In this document: positions 1 to 8,638 of the stretch, piece after piece | Layout of the letters: every line of letters starts with the position of its first letter | Position numbering within the stretch: position 1 is the first letter of the stretch | From: Synechococcus sp. M16.1 | GTDB taxonomy: Bacteria > Cyanobacteriota > Cyanobacteriia > PCC-6307 > Cyanobiaceae | Direction: 5' to 3' | Length of the DNA stretch: 64,000 nt | NCBI RefSeq assembly: GCF_014279895.1 | Contig: NZ_CP047954.1 | Coordinates: forward strand, 310,001-374,000 | The notes under the pieces: model-generated | The model's database searches: none | Seen by the model: only the letters and a program-made list of their open reading frames with translations | Told to the model about the DNA's origin: nothing | Program-made: the position numbers and the translations under genes

Positions 1-1
1 C

Positions 2-1357
2 GACGGTGGCACCGGTGCCTCTCCCCTGAGTTCGATCAAGCACGCCGGCAGCCCCTGGGAACTGGGCCTCACCGAGGTGCATCGTTCCCTGGTGGAAAAC
101 GGTTTGCGCGATCGGGTTCTGTTGCGCGCCGATGGAGGCCTAAAAACAGGCTGGGATGTGGTGATCGCTGCCTTGCTGGGGGCGGAGGAATACGGCTTCG
201 GCTCGATCGCGATGATCGCCGAGGGCTGCGTCATGGCTCGCGTCTGTCACACCAATAACTGCCCTGTGGGAGTGGCCACGCAGAAGGAGAACCTGCGCAA
301 GCGTTTCACCGGCATTCCTGAGCACGTCGTGAATTTCTTCTGGTACGTCGCCGAGGAAGTGCGTCAGCTGATGAGCCTGCTCGGCGTCAGCCGTCTCGAG
401 GAGCTGATTGGTCGCACCGATCTGCTCCAGGCCCGCTCGGTTGATCTGGCCAAGACCAAGGGTGTGGATCTCTCCAGCCTGCTGGCCCCGATCAGCGGCG
501 CCGAAGATCGCTCCTGGCTTCGCCACAGCGACGAGGCCCACGGCAATGGACCGATCCTTGAGGATCAGCTCCTGGCTGACGCTGAGCTGATGGCTGCCTT
601 GGAGAACCACGGTTCCATCAGCCGCAGCATCGAGATCATCAACACCGATCGCAGTGTCTGTGCTCGTCTGGCCGGTGAAATCGCCCAGCGCCATGGCAAC
701 CGCGGCTTCAAGGGACAGCTCGATCTCACCTTCCGGGGTGCGGCAGGCCAGAGCTTCGGGGCCTTCCTGGTGCAGGGCATGCAGGTTCGTCTGGAAGGCG
801 AGGCCAACGACTACGTGGGCAAGGGCATGAACAGTGGTTGCATCACCCTGGTGCCATCAGACGGTTGTGCTTCTCCGGGTGACCAGGTGATCCTTGGCAA
901 CACCTGTCTCTACGGGGCCACCGGCGGTGAGTTGTTTGCCCATGGCCGGGCTGGTGAGCGCTTCGGTGTTCGCAACAGTGGCGCCCGCACGGTTGTGGAG
1001 GGAGCTGGTGACCACTGCTGTGAGTACATGACCGGTGGCGTTGTGGTGGTGCTTGGCAGCACCGGCCGCAATGTCGGCGCTGGTATGACCGGTGGAGTGA
1101 CCTTCCTGATGGATGAGGAGGGGCGTGTCGCTCCTCGGGTGAACCCGGAGATTGTTGAGGTCTGCACCATCACCACCCATGAGCAGGAGTCGCTGCTGAA
1201 GGGTCTGCTGGAACGGCATGTGGCGCTCACGGGAAGCGAGAAGGCTGCTGCTCTCCTGGCCGATTGGTCTGCGGCGAAGGGTCGCTTCAAGGTGTTGGTC
1301 CCCCCCAGTGAGCGGGAGGCGATGGGATTGGCTGACAAGCAGGCTGTGGCGGCCTAG
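2..1357 (+). CDS. gltB: Ferredoxin-dependent glutamate synthase large subunit, 3' part
   Basis: This is the last 451 codons of the large glutamate synthase; the frame is open from the left window edge, so the gene starts outside. The enzyme converts glutamine plus 2-oxoglutarate to two glutamates, the second step of ammonium assimilation. The visible part begins in the FMN-binding synthase domain (DGGTGASPLSSIKHAG), followed by the 3Fe-4S ligands spaced C-x5-C-x4-C near bases 227-262 (CVMARVCHTNNC). From about residue 220 comes the glycine-rich GXGXG beta-helix domain. Cyanobacterial single-subunit forms use ferredoxin (GlsF); the absence of a following gltD fits this, but the electron donor cannot be read from this fragment. 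The next gene starts 15 bases downstream. Confidence 0.95.
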   Translation, partial: DGGTGASPLSSIKHAGSPWELGLTEVHRSLVENGLRDRVLLRADGGLKTGWDVVIAALLGAEEYGFGSIAMIAEGCVMARVCHTNNCPVGVATQKENLRKRFTGIPEHVVNFFWYVAEEVRQLMSLLGVSRLEELIGRTDLLQARSVDLAKTKGVDLSSLLAPISGAEDRSWLRHSDEAHGNGPILEDQLLADAELMAALENHGSISRSIEIINTDRSVCARLAGEIAQRHGNRGFKGQLDLTFRGAAGQSFGAFLVQGMQVRLEGEANDYVGKGMNSGCITLVPSDGCASPGDQVILGNTCLYGATGGELFAHGRAGERFGVRNSGARTVVEGAGDHCCEYMTGGVVVVLGSTGRNVGAGMTGGVTFLMDEEGRVAPRVNPEIVEVCTITTHEQESLLKGLLERHVALTGSEKAAALLADWSAAKGRFKVLVPPSEREAMGLADKQAVAA

Positions 1358-1372
1358 CGCCGTCCCCAGTCC

Positions 1373-1681
1373 GTGGCCTGGTTCGTCAAGACCGAAACCT
1401 TCACGGCCGTCGCCGCCGCTCTCTCCGTTGAGCAGCGGCGATCCACCCTGGAGGCTCACCGCCATTGGGTTTCAGAGGAAGCTGCAGCAGGCCGCCGTCT
1501 ACGCAGCGGCTACCTGGTGGATGGTGATCGGCGTCCGGGCGGCGGGGGTTTGTTGATCTTTGAAGCGTCGTCCTATGCCGATGCTCTGGCGTGGGTGCAG
1601 AACGACCCGATGATCCGCGATGGCCTCGTGGACTGGCAGGTGCAGGAATGGATCCCCGTCAGCGGGGATGGCTGGCCATGA
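1373..1681 (+). CDS. YciI-like domain protein
   Basis: A 102-residue protein starting at GTG, 15 bases after the glutamate synthase stop and probably cotranscribed with it. The pattern is a small alpha/beta protein of the YCII (DUF1330-like ferredoxin fold) type: an N-terminal RxxxLxxHxxW segment around residues 23-33, a glycine-rich turn ([12 protein letters not shown]) and an acidic stretch followed by DxxVxWQVxEW. Family members are usually of unknown function. The 3' end overlaps the convergent lipA gene by 23 bases. The family call rests on size and motif layout only; a specific substrate cannot be named. Confidence 0.7.
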   Translation: MAWFVKTETFTAVAAALSVEQRRSTLEAHRHWVSEEAAAGRRLRSGYLVDGDRRPGGGGLLIFEASSYADALAWVQNDPMIRDGLVDWQVQEWIPVSGDGWP

Positions 1682-2528
1682 GCCGTTGCACTTCGCCGGC
1701 GTGGTAGCTGCTGCGGGTGAGTGGTGTGCTGACCACCTGGAGGAAGCCCAGCTCCTTTTCGCCCACGGTTCTGTAGGTCTCGAATTGCTCCGGGGTGACA
1801 AAGCGGTCGACGGCCAGGTGCTTGGGGCCAGGTGAGAGGTACTGACCGATGGTGACGATGTCGACCTTGTGTTTGCGCAGATCCCGGAGCGTCTCGATCA
1901 CCTCTTCATCGGTTTCCCCGAGCCCCACCATCAGGCCCGACTTGCTGTAGGCCTTGGGCCATTGGTCCCGCACCCGTTGCAGCAGCTCGAGGGAGCGTTC
2001 ATAGATTCCCTGGGGCCGCGCCAGGCGGTACATCCGCGGCACCGTTTCAATGTTGTGGTTCAGCACGTGGGGGGCGGCGGCCATCACCGTTTCCAGGGCA
2101 TCCCAGTTGCCGCAGAAGTCGGGAATCAGCAGCTCAATCGTGGTGAGAGGTGAGCGTTGCTTCACCTGTTCGATGCAGGCCACGAACTGGGACGCTCCAC
2201 CATCGGCGAGATCGTCGCGGTTCACTGAGGTGATCACCACGTGCTTCAGGCCCAGACGGGCCACTGCCTCCCCAAGCCGTTGCGGCTCGGTGGGATCGAG
2301 CTCCCGCACGCTCTTGTCGAAGTCGATGTCGCAGTAGGGGCAGGCGCGGGTGCAGCCGGGCCCCATGATCAAAAACGTGGCGGTGCCGCCTGCAAAGCAT
2401 TCGCCGATGTTGGGGCAGCTGGCCTCCTGGCAGACCGTGTTCAGGTTCAAGTCCAGCAGCAGGTCGGCCACGGCGCCGATTCGCTCGCGCTGTGGAGCCT
2501 TAACGCGCAACCACTCCGGCTTGAGCAC
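1659..2528 (-). CDS. lipA: Lipoyl synthase
   Basis: Radical-SAM enzyme that inserts two sulfurs into protein-bound octanoyl groups to make lipoyl cofactors of the 2-oxoacid dehydrogenases and the glycine cleavage system. All diagnostic motifs are present in 289 residues: auxiliary cluster cysteines C33-x4-C38-x5-C44, the radical-SAM motif C59-x3-C63-x2-C66 (CTRACPYC), and the C-terminal RSSY at 272-275. Starts at GTG; an upstream ATG lies out of frame. Convergent and overlapping with the YciI-like gene by 23 bases. Cyanobacteria often carry two lipA copies; which one this is cannot be told from the window. Confidence 0.95.
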   Translation of the reverse strand: MLKPEWLRVKAPQRERIGAVADLLLDLNLNTVCQEASCPNIGECFAGGTATFLIMGPGCTRACPYCDIDFDKSVRELDPTEPQRLGEAVARLGLKHVVITSVNRDDLADGGASQFVACIEQVKQRSPLTTIELLIPDFCGNWDALETVMAAAPHVLNHNIETVPRMYRLARPQGIYERSLELLQRVRDQWPKAYSKSGLMVGLGETDEEVIETLRDLRKHKVDIVTIGQYLSPGPKHLAVDRFVTPEQFETYRTVGEKELGFLQVVSTPLTRSSYHAGEVQRLMASHPR

Positions 2529-2614
2529 GGCGAAGCATCTTCAATCCATGACCCTAGTCGCTGCTGAGATCTGCCTGGATTTCGCTTCACTGCGATCTTT
2601 TAAGATTGCAGAGC

Positions 2615-2688
2615 CGGGATGTGGCGCAGTTTGGTAGCGCACTTCGTTCGGGACGAAGGGGCCGCAGGTTCGAATCCTGTCATCCCGA
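2615..2688 (+). tRNA. tRNA-Pro (CGG)
   Basis: A 74-base cloverleaf: acceptor arms CGGGATG/CATCCCG with discriminator A, D-arm GCGCAG...GCGC, anticodon arm CTTCG-TTCGGGA-CGAAG giving anticodon CGG (reads CCG), and the T-arm with GGTTCGAATCC. CCA is not encoded. It lies between lipA and the convergent cobalamin gene, with an A/T-rich TTTTAAGAT just upstream that could be its -10 region. Confidence 0.95.
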
Positions 2689-2755
2689 TTCTTGGTTTGC
2701 ATGGCACTGCCTGGTCTTGATGGAGGCCTGAGCTAGGCCGAAAAAGACCTGGCGC

Positions 2756-4495
2756 TCATTGGAGACTCGCCCCGGGGTAGCCCCGCGGCGTCACCATCCA
2801 GCCATCCTCTGCACGGCTGCTGCTGTTCCCGATCAGAACCAGCGTGAGCATGTCCACGGATTCCGGCTTCAAGCGCTCAAGGCTCGTGAGCTCACGGGAT
2901 TCCTCTGCGCGGCCCAGCTGCCGCGCCAGCGTCACCGGGGTTGTGGGGGGGCGGTGTTTCAGCAGGATGTCCTTGGCCTGTCCCAGCTGCCAGTCCCGGC
3001 CCTTGGAGCGTGGGTTGTACAGAGCGAGCACAAAATCTCCAGCGCCGGCGGCCTCCAGTCGCTTTTCGATCAGGGCCCATGGCGTGAGGCGATCGCTGAG
3101 GCTCACGCAGCAGAAGTCATGCATCAGTGGCGCTCCGGCCCGGGCGGCGGCCAGCTGGAAGGCTGAAATGCCGGGATGCACCGCGAAGCTGGGCCGCTCC
3201 TGCTCGGGTTGCTGAAGCAGCAGCTCGAGGGCCAATCCCGCCATGCCGTAGATGCCGCTGTCGCCGGAGGAGATCAGAGCAACCTTGGCCCCTTGTTGGG
3301 CCAAGCGCAGCGCTTCGGCACAGCGGTCCCATTCCCGGGTGAGCTGGCCATCGAATCGGACCTGATCCGGCCGGCGCAGGGGCTCCAGAAGATCGAGGTA
3401 GAGGCTGTAGCCAACCCAGGCGCAGCAATGGGAGAGGGCCGCTTTGGCGTCTCCGCTGAGCAGGGACAGATCCCCTGGACCACTCCCCACCAGGTGCAGC
3501 TCGCCCCTCTCTGGCGCGTGGGGGAGGGCCGCCTCGGCAATGGCCACCGTCACGGCACCCTGCTCCCCTGCTGCCGGACGGCTGATTCGCTTGGGCTGGA
3601 TCAGATGAGCTTGTTCGCCCGCAGCCAGCAAGGCCGCTGCTTCAGCCACCGACGCAGTCCCCATTTCTTGGCGCACCACTTCGGAGGGGTTCGGCACGTC
3701 GATGGATGCAAGGGCATGCTCCGCAAAGGTTCGGAACGGCCATGCCCTGGTGCGGCTTAGCTCTTGCAGGGCCGGTTCATCGGATTTCCGCGTTGCGCTG
3801 GCGATGCCGGCGATCGCCTCCTCCGCCAGTCCTGCTGTTGCCAAGGCCTCGGCAATGGCCTTCTCCACCAGCGAAACACTGGTGTTGCGTTCACAGCCGA
3901 TGCCGATCCAGAGCGTTGCTGGATGCCACTGGCAATCACCCTGACGGCGCGCTCCGATCACTAGATCAGCGGCGTCTGGCACCCCCTTGGGATCGATATT
4001 GTGCAGCAGGGGATGGCCTTCAGGGCCTCGCCAGGCGGTGGATCCACTGCTCTGGTGAACGCTGATGCTGGATCCCTGGGATTGCCGCACCATCAGATCG
4101 CGCCAATGGGCCACCGATCCGCTGCGTTTCCAGCCCCAGCTCTCGCCAAAGGCATCCAAGGGGAGACGTCCCTCATGGGCGCAGGCGCCCGTGATCACCG
4201 CCTGCCCGCCGAGATCCATGGCGATTTCCCGGGCGCGTTGTTCGGCCCCTGCGGAATGGCTTCCCAACAGCGGAATGATGAATTCTCCTTTCGGGTCAAG
4301 CACCAGAACGGCTGGATCCTTCTCCTTGTCTTGGATCCGAGCTGCAATCAGGCGCGTCACTGCTCCCACGGCGCCCACGAACAACACGACGTTCTCTGCC
4401 GTCCAGTGCCCATCAAGGGCGATGCTGATGTCTTGATCGGCTGGCTTGATCCGGTCGATGTGGCCGCGCAGCAGCAAACGCTCCAACAGCGGCAT
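2756..4495 (-). CDS. cobJ: CbiG-CobJ fusion: cobalt-precorrin hydrolase / precorrin-3B C17-methyltransferase
   Basis: A 579-residue bifunctional corrin-ring enzyme. Residues 1 to about 310 resemble CbiG (ring-opening of the delta-lactone), with the C-terminal CbiG subdomain signature LWIGIGCERNTS near 195. From residue 332 a complete tetrapyrrole methyltransferase follows (GSGPGDLSLLSGDA, then GDSGIYGMAG and the PGISAFQLAAA motif), matching CobJ/CbiH, which contracts the ring at C17. The frame is open for 23 further codons upstream to base 4565, but no ATG, GTG or TTG lies there, so the ATG at 4495 is chosen. The upstream gene ends 69 bases away on the same strand. No cobalamin riboswitch is visible. 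Confidence 0.85.
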   Translation of the reverse strand: MPLLERLLLRGHIDRIKPADQDISIALDGHWTAENVVLFVGAVGAVTRLIAARIQDKEKDPAVLVLDPKGEFIIPLLGSHSAGAEQRAREIAMDLGGQAVITGACAHEGRLPLDAFGESWGWKRSGSVAHWRDLMVRQSQGSSISVHQSSGSTAWRGPEGHPLLHNIDPKGVPDAADLVIGARRQGDCQWHPATLWIGIGCERNTSVSLVEKAIAEALATAGLAEEAIAGIASATRKSDEPALQELSRTRAWPFRTFAEHALASIDVPNPSEVVRQEMGTASVAEAAALLAAGEQAHLIQPKRISRPAAGEQGAVTVAIAEAALPHAPERGELHLVGSGPGDLSLLSGDAKAALSHCCAWVGYSLYLDLLEPLRRPDQVRFDGQLTREWDRCAEALRLAQQGAKVALISSGDSGIYGMAGLALELLLQQPEQERPSFAVHPGISAFQLAAARAGAPLMHDFCCVSLSDRLTPWALIEKRLEAAGAGDFVLALYNPRSKGRDWQLGQAKDILLKHRPPTTPVTLARQLGRAEESRELTSLERLKPESVDMLTLVLIGNSSSRAEDGWMVTPRGYPGASLQ

Positions 4496-4564
4496 GGCGC
4501 TGGGGCTCAGTCCTAGGCCCAGAGCGGGAGCGGCAGATGTGGGGTTCAGGGCAGGAAATCCGGA

Positions 4565-5908
4565 TCAGGGCTTGCGCAAGCGCCCATCGCTGTTGAGCAA
4601 CTCACGGGCTGATCCTCCCAGGCTGCTGCTTGGCTTCAGCTTGGGTTCCTCGTCGGCTGGCTGCTGAGGCTCCGCTGGCTCCTTCGGGGCGGGAGTGGGA
4701 GGAGTGGGCCGAGCAGCTTCTGATTTGGATGGCTTTTCAGCAGGTGGCTGCTCAGCAAGCGGCTGTTCAACAAGGGGTGGCTCAGGATCCTGCTCTTCGT
4801 TTTCCTCTGGTGCTGCGGGCTGGGGGGTGGCCTCGGGCTTGGTTTCAACCTCGTCCTTGACGACGGCCTCGGCTTTGAGCTCAGCCTGAGGAAGGTCTCG
4901 GGGCTGTTCTGTCGTCTCCTGTTGTTTCTCCTCAGTCTTTTGAGGAGGCTCTGTCGAGGATTCGACCACCTCCAGAACGTCAGGCTCAGGGGAGCCGCTC
5001 AGGCGCGCGAGCTGGCTTTCGGTGAGTCGTGGGCGCATCCAGCCCGGCTTGGCACCGTATGCGGCTTTCAGATGAATCAGCTGGTTGTTGAAGACCGGTG
5101 TAATTGGCTCGCCCAGCCCATTCAGCAGTTCCATCTGAATGTCGTGGCTGCCTGAGCCGTTCGATCCTTTGAGCCAAAGGGCTTCCTGGTGATCAACCAA
5201 AAAGCTGTCCCCATCAATGCTGATGCGGAGTCGCCAGCGTCCATCGCCCTCCCGCAGGTTTTGCAGCGGAGCATTCCAGATCAGCCAATCCACCAACAGG
5301 GGTTGCGGGCCCTGCTCTCCGGCTGGTGAGACAGGGACCAGCCAGGGGGCATCACGTTCGGGTTGTGTGCCCTGCAGTTTTTGCCAGAGGTGCACGCGTC
5401 CCTGGACTGAGGCCCCCGGTGCTTGAACGGCTTCTCCCCAGGGGTAAGCGGCCCAGGCGCTGAACCGGTGACTGCCCGCCTCCAGGTCATCGATGCGGAC
5501 CTTCAGGCGGTTTCCATCGCTTTCGCTCAGTCGTAGGGGAGCGCGGTTGTCGATTTGGAGCACCACATGGGGCCCCAGGCCCAATTCGGGGTCGCTGCTG
5601 AGGGGCCAGTCGTCGATTTCGAAACGCAGCTCAAGGGCGTCAGAAGAAATGATGCTGTCGTTGCTTGGATCGATCAGTCGCAGGGAGGGGCGGTGCTGTT
5701 GCAGGTTCTGGCGCAGCTGTTGCACTGCCCCTGGAGGAGCCACTTCCTGGAGCTTCCCGCTGGGGGCTGAACTCGGCAGCAGTTTGGCAGCGGAACCTGC
5801 ATCGCGATTGAAGAATCCAGGGCGCGCATGAACAGGTAAGCCGGCACCAAGAAGCAGCACTGCTGCCAGCAGAACAGCCCATATCGACTTCAGGCCAGGG
5901 CGACGCAT
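4565..5908 (-). CDS. Secreted or periplasmic protein with Pro/Glu-rich C-terminal tail, unknown function
   Basis: A 447-residue protein I do not recognise by function. Residues 1-28 form a clear signal peptide: positive MRRPGLK, hydrophobic AVLLAAVLLLGAGL, and a VHA-RPG cleavage-like site. Residues about 75-290 look like a folded beta-rich region with Ig-like phrasing (LRLIDPSNDSIISSDALELRF, HRFSAWAAYPWGE, HDIQMELLNGLGEPI). From about 310 to 430 the chain is low-complexity P/E/Q/K (EPPQKTEEKQQETTEQP and similar), typical of a flexible linker crossing the periplasm or peptidoglycan. It ends with a short ordered tail, LGGSARELLNSDGRL. Divergent from psaA, same strand as the CbiG-CobJ gene. Envelope location is inferred. 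Confidence 0.65.
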   Translation of the reverse strand: MRRPGLKSIWAVLLAAVLLLGAGLPVHARPGFFNRDAGSAAKLLPSSAPSGKLQEVAPPGAVQQLRQNLQQHRPSLRLIDPSNDSIISSDALELRFEIDDWPLSSDPELGLGPHVVLQIDNRAPLRLSESDGNRLKVRIDDLEAGSHRFSAWAAYPWGEAVQAPGASVQGRVHLWQKLQGTQPERDAPWLVPVSPAGEQGPQPLLVDWLIWNAPLQNLREGDGRWRLRISIDGDSFLVDHQEALWLKGSNGSGSHDIQMELLNGLGEPITPVFNNQLIHLKAAYGAKPGWMRPRLTESQLARLSGSPEPDVLEVVESSTEPPQKTEEKQQETTEQPRDLPQAELKAEAVVKDEVETKPEATPQPAAPEENEEQDPEPPLVEQPLAEQPPAEKPSKSEAARPTPPTPAPKEPAEPQQPADEEPKLKPSSSLGGSARELLNSDGRLRKP

Positions 5909-6312
5909 CGGGCATGAACAGATCCGATCATTCTGAACAATCCGCCCTTCACTGTCAGAGTTTTAGTTATTTAGGAAGGAAATATGCGTGAAATTGTATT
6001 GCTTACTGCCTGAGATCTTTGTTGTTTCGCTGATTCTCAGCCTTCTGCAGACGCCTGTCGCTGACTGGCTCGCCACGGGATTGAACCTTTGTAACTCAGG
6101 GCCCTTTAACCCCCTTCTCCGCCCCTATGCTTCCGCCAGCGGTCCCCTCTTTGGGGCCCCAGCTTCAGTGCAGGCAAGGGGTTTCGACCCCTTTCCAGTA
6201 CTGACGCCCGAACGCCGATTCCTTGCGAATCCTTGTTCGGGGCCCCGATTGGCTTCGGCCCTTCGGAGGGGTGGCCCACCACCTCGAAACCCGTCCCTCG
6301 AGGAACGACTCG
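5909..6312 (+). promoter_or_regulatory. psaA upstream region with a structured leader
   Basis: 404 bases between two divergent genes, with no credible CDS. The half nearest psaA holds several potential RNA structures: a perfect 7-bp stem with UUCG loop at 6176-6193 (AAGGGGT-TTCG-ACCCCTT), a two-part stem at 6209-6239 (CGAAC...GTTCG outside GATTC...GAATC), and two copies of the palindrome GGGGCCCC at 6153-6160 and 6239-6246. An AGGA lies 7-8 bases before the psaA ATG. A promoter cannot be placed with confidence; the A/T-rich part near 5960-6010 and the TTGAAC...TTTAAC pair near 6081-6110 are only candidates. Confidence 0.5.
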
Positions 6313-8616
6313 ATGACCATCAGCCCACCTGAGCGTGGGAGTGACGCGAAAAGCCAGGTCGAGAAGGTTGACAATCCAGCAACCTTCGAGCTGTTCGGTA
6401 AGCCCGGACACTTCGACCGAGCTCTCGCGAAAGGTCCCAAAACCACTACCTGGGTTTGGAACCTTCACGCCAACGCTCACGACTTCGACGCTCACACGAG
6501 CGACCTTCAAGAGGTCTCTCGGCGGATCTTCTCCGCCCATTTCGGCCACCTGGCCGTCATCTTCATCTGGCTCAGCGGTGCCTTCTTCCATGGCGCCCGC
6601 TTCTCCAACTATTCCGGTTGGCTTGCTGATCCCACCCATGTGAAGCCAAGCGCCCAGCAGGTCTGGGCCGTCTTCGGCCAAGAAGTCCTCAACGGCGACA
6701 TGGGTGCCGGTTTCCAAGGCATCCAAATCACCTCAGGCCTCTTCCAGATGTGGCGGGCCTGGGGCATCACCAGTGAAACCCAGCTCATGGCTCTGGCCAT
6801 CGGTGCCCTGGTGATGGCCGGCCTCATGCTCAACGCCGGTGTTTTCCACTACCACAAGGCTGCGCCGAAGCTGGAGTGGTTCCAGAACGTTGAGTCGATG
6901 CTGAACCACCACCTGGCAGGTCTGCTGGGTCTCGGTTCACTGTCCTGGGCTGGTCACGTCATCCACGTGTCTGCCCCTGTCACCAAGTTGATGGACGCCA
7001 TCGACGCCGGCCAACCGCTGGTGCTGAATGGCAAGACCATCGCTTCGGCTGCAGACATTCCGCTGCCCCACGAGTTCTTCAATCAGGACCTGCTGGCGCA
7101 GCTGTATCCCGGCTTCAGTGCTGGTGTCGGTGCCTTCTTCTCCGGCAACTGGGCTGCCTACAGCGATTTCCTCACCTTCAAGGGTGGTTTGAATCCTGTA
7201 ACGGGAAGCCTTTGGATGACCGACATCGCCCATCACCATGTGGCGATTGCCGTGATGTTCATCGTTGCCGGTCACATGTACCGGACCAACTGGGGCATCG
7301 GTCACTCCATCAAGGAGATCCATGAAGGTCAGAAGGGTGATCCCCTGCTGTTCCCTGCCACCAACGGTCACGACGGTCTTTACGACTTCATGACCAATTC
7401 CTGGCATGCCCAGCTGGCGGTCAACCTCGCCATCGGCGGTTCAGTGAGCATCATCGTTGCTCAGCACATGTACGCGATGCCTCCGTATCCGTACCAAGCG
7501 ATCGATTACCCCACCCAGATCGGGCTCTTCACCCATCACATCTGGATCGGCGGCTTCCTGATCGTTGGTGCCGGCGCTCACGCCGCCATCGCCATGGTTC
7601 GCGATTACGACCCCGCCAAGCACATCGACAACGTGCTGGATCGGGTGCTCAAGGCTCGCGACGCCATCATTAGTCACCTCAACTGGGTCTGCATCTGGCT
7701 CGGAGCCCACAGCTTCGGCCTGTACATCCACAACGACACCATGCGTGCCCTGGGTCGTCCCCAGGACATGTTCAGCGATTCGGCGATCTCCATTCAGCCG
7801 ATCTTTGCTCAGTGGATTCAGAACGTGCACGCCGCAGCTGCTGGCAGCACAGCTCCCAACGCCCTCGCGGGTGTGAGTGAAGTGTTCAACGGTTCCGTTG
7901 TCGCCGTCGGCGGCAAGGTTGCCGCTGCTCCCATGCCGCTCGGCACCGCCGACTTCATGGTTCACCACATCCACGCCTTCACGATTCACGTGACGGTGCT
8001 GATCCTGCTGAAGGGTGTCCTGTACGCCCGTAGCTCCCGCCTCATCCCTGATAAGGCCAACCTGGGCTTCCGCTTCTCCTGCGATGGTCCTGGTCGTGGT
8101 GGCACCTGCCAGGTTTCCGCTTGGGACCACGTGTTCCTGGGCCTGTTCTGGATGTACAACTCCCTGTCTGTTGTGATCTTCCACTTCTCCTGGAAGATGC
8201 AGAGCGACATCTGGGGAACGGTGAATGCCGACGGTTCCGTCGCGCACATCACCAACGGCAACTTTGCCCAAAGCGCCATCACCATCAATGGCTGGCTGCG
8301 TGACTTCCTGTGGGCTCAGGCCGTTCAGGTGATCAACAGCTATGGCTCGAACACGGCCGCCTACGGAATCATGTTCCTCGGCGCCCACTTCGTGTTCGCC
8401 TTCAGCCTGATGTTCCTCTTCAGCGGCCGCGGCTACTGGCAGGAACTGATTGAGTCCATCGTCTGGGCTCACAACAAGCTGAAGGTGGCTCCCGCCATCC
8501 AGCCCCGTGCTCTTTCCATCATCCAAGGCCGTGCCGTGGGTGTTGCCCATTACCTCTTGGGCGGAATTGCGACCACGTGGGCCTTCTTCCACGCCCACAT
8601 TCTTGTGGTCGGCTGA
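6313..8616 (+). CDS. psaA: Photosystem I P700 apoprotein A1
   Basis: Core thylakoid membrane subunit that with PsaB binds P700, the primary acceptors and most antenna chlorophyll of photosystem I. The protein is 767 residues with the usual eleven hydrophobic helices. The F_X iron-sulfur loop [10 protein letters not shown] gives ligands C590 and C599. Many histidines sit in helices ([16 protein letters not shown]), as expected for chlorophyll ligation. The reading frame is open to 6223, but the family start MTISPPERG and the AGGA ahead of it put the start at 6313. psaB follows 22 bases downstream in the same transcription unit. Confidence 0.97.
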   Translation: MTISPPERGSDAKSQVEKVDNPATFELFGKPGHFDRALAKGPKTTTWVWNLHANAHDFDAHTSDLQEVSRRIFSAHFGHLAVIFIWLSGAFFHGARFSNYSGWLADPTHVKPSAQQVWAVFGQEVLNGDMGAGFQGIQITSGLFQMWRAWGITSETQLMALAIGALVMAGLMLNAGVFHYHKAAPKLEWFQNVESMLNHHLAGLLGLGSLSWAGHVIHVSAPVTKLMDAIDAGQPLVLNGKTIASAADIPLPHEFFNQDLLAQLYPGFSAGVGAFFSGNWAAYSDFLTFKGGLNPVTGSLWMTDIAHHHVAIAVMFIVAGHMYRTNWGIGHSIKEIHEGQKGDPLLFPATNGHDGLYDFMTNSWHAQLAVNLAIGGSVSIIVAQHMYAMPPYPYQAIDYPTQIGLFTHHIWIGGFLIVGAGAHAAIAMVRDYDPAKHIDNVLDRVLKARDAIISHLNWVCIWLGAHSFGLYIHNDTMRALGRPQDMFSDSAISIQPIFAQWIQNVHAAAAGSTAPNALAGVSEVFNGSVVAVGGKVAAAPMPLGTADFMVHHIHAFTIHVTVLILLKGVLYARSSRLIPDKANLGFRFSCDGPGRGGTCQVSAWDHVFLGLFWMYNSLSVVIFHFSWKMQSDIWGTVNADGSVAHITNGNFAQSAITINGWLRDFLWAQAVQVINSYGSNTAAYGIMFLGAHFVFAFSLMFLFSGRGYWQELIESIVWAHNKLKVAPAIQPRALSIIQGRAVGVAHYLLGGIATTWAFFHAHILVVG

Positions 8617-8638
8617 CCTCACCTGACCTCTCCCTCTA

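Noticed and set aside
2700-2755. Terminator after tRNA-Pro or the cobalamin gene
   Set aside because: GGCCT-GAGCT-AGGCC at about 2725-2739 is only 5 bp and the A/T-run is on the wrong side for a standard terminator in either direction.
4496-4755. Cobalamin riboswitch ahead of the CbiG-CobJ gene
   Set aside because: Upstream DNA is the coding end of the secreted protein gene and no B12-box-like sequence was found.
5988-6332. Open frame of 114 codons upstream of psaA
   Set aside because: It covers the structured leader and overlaps the psaA start; the translated sequence is proline/arginine-rich with no pattern and a weak start context.
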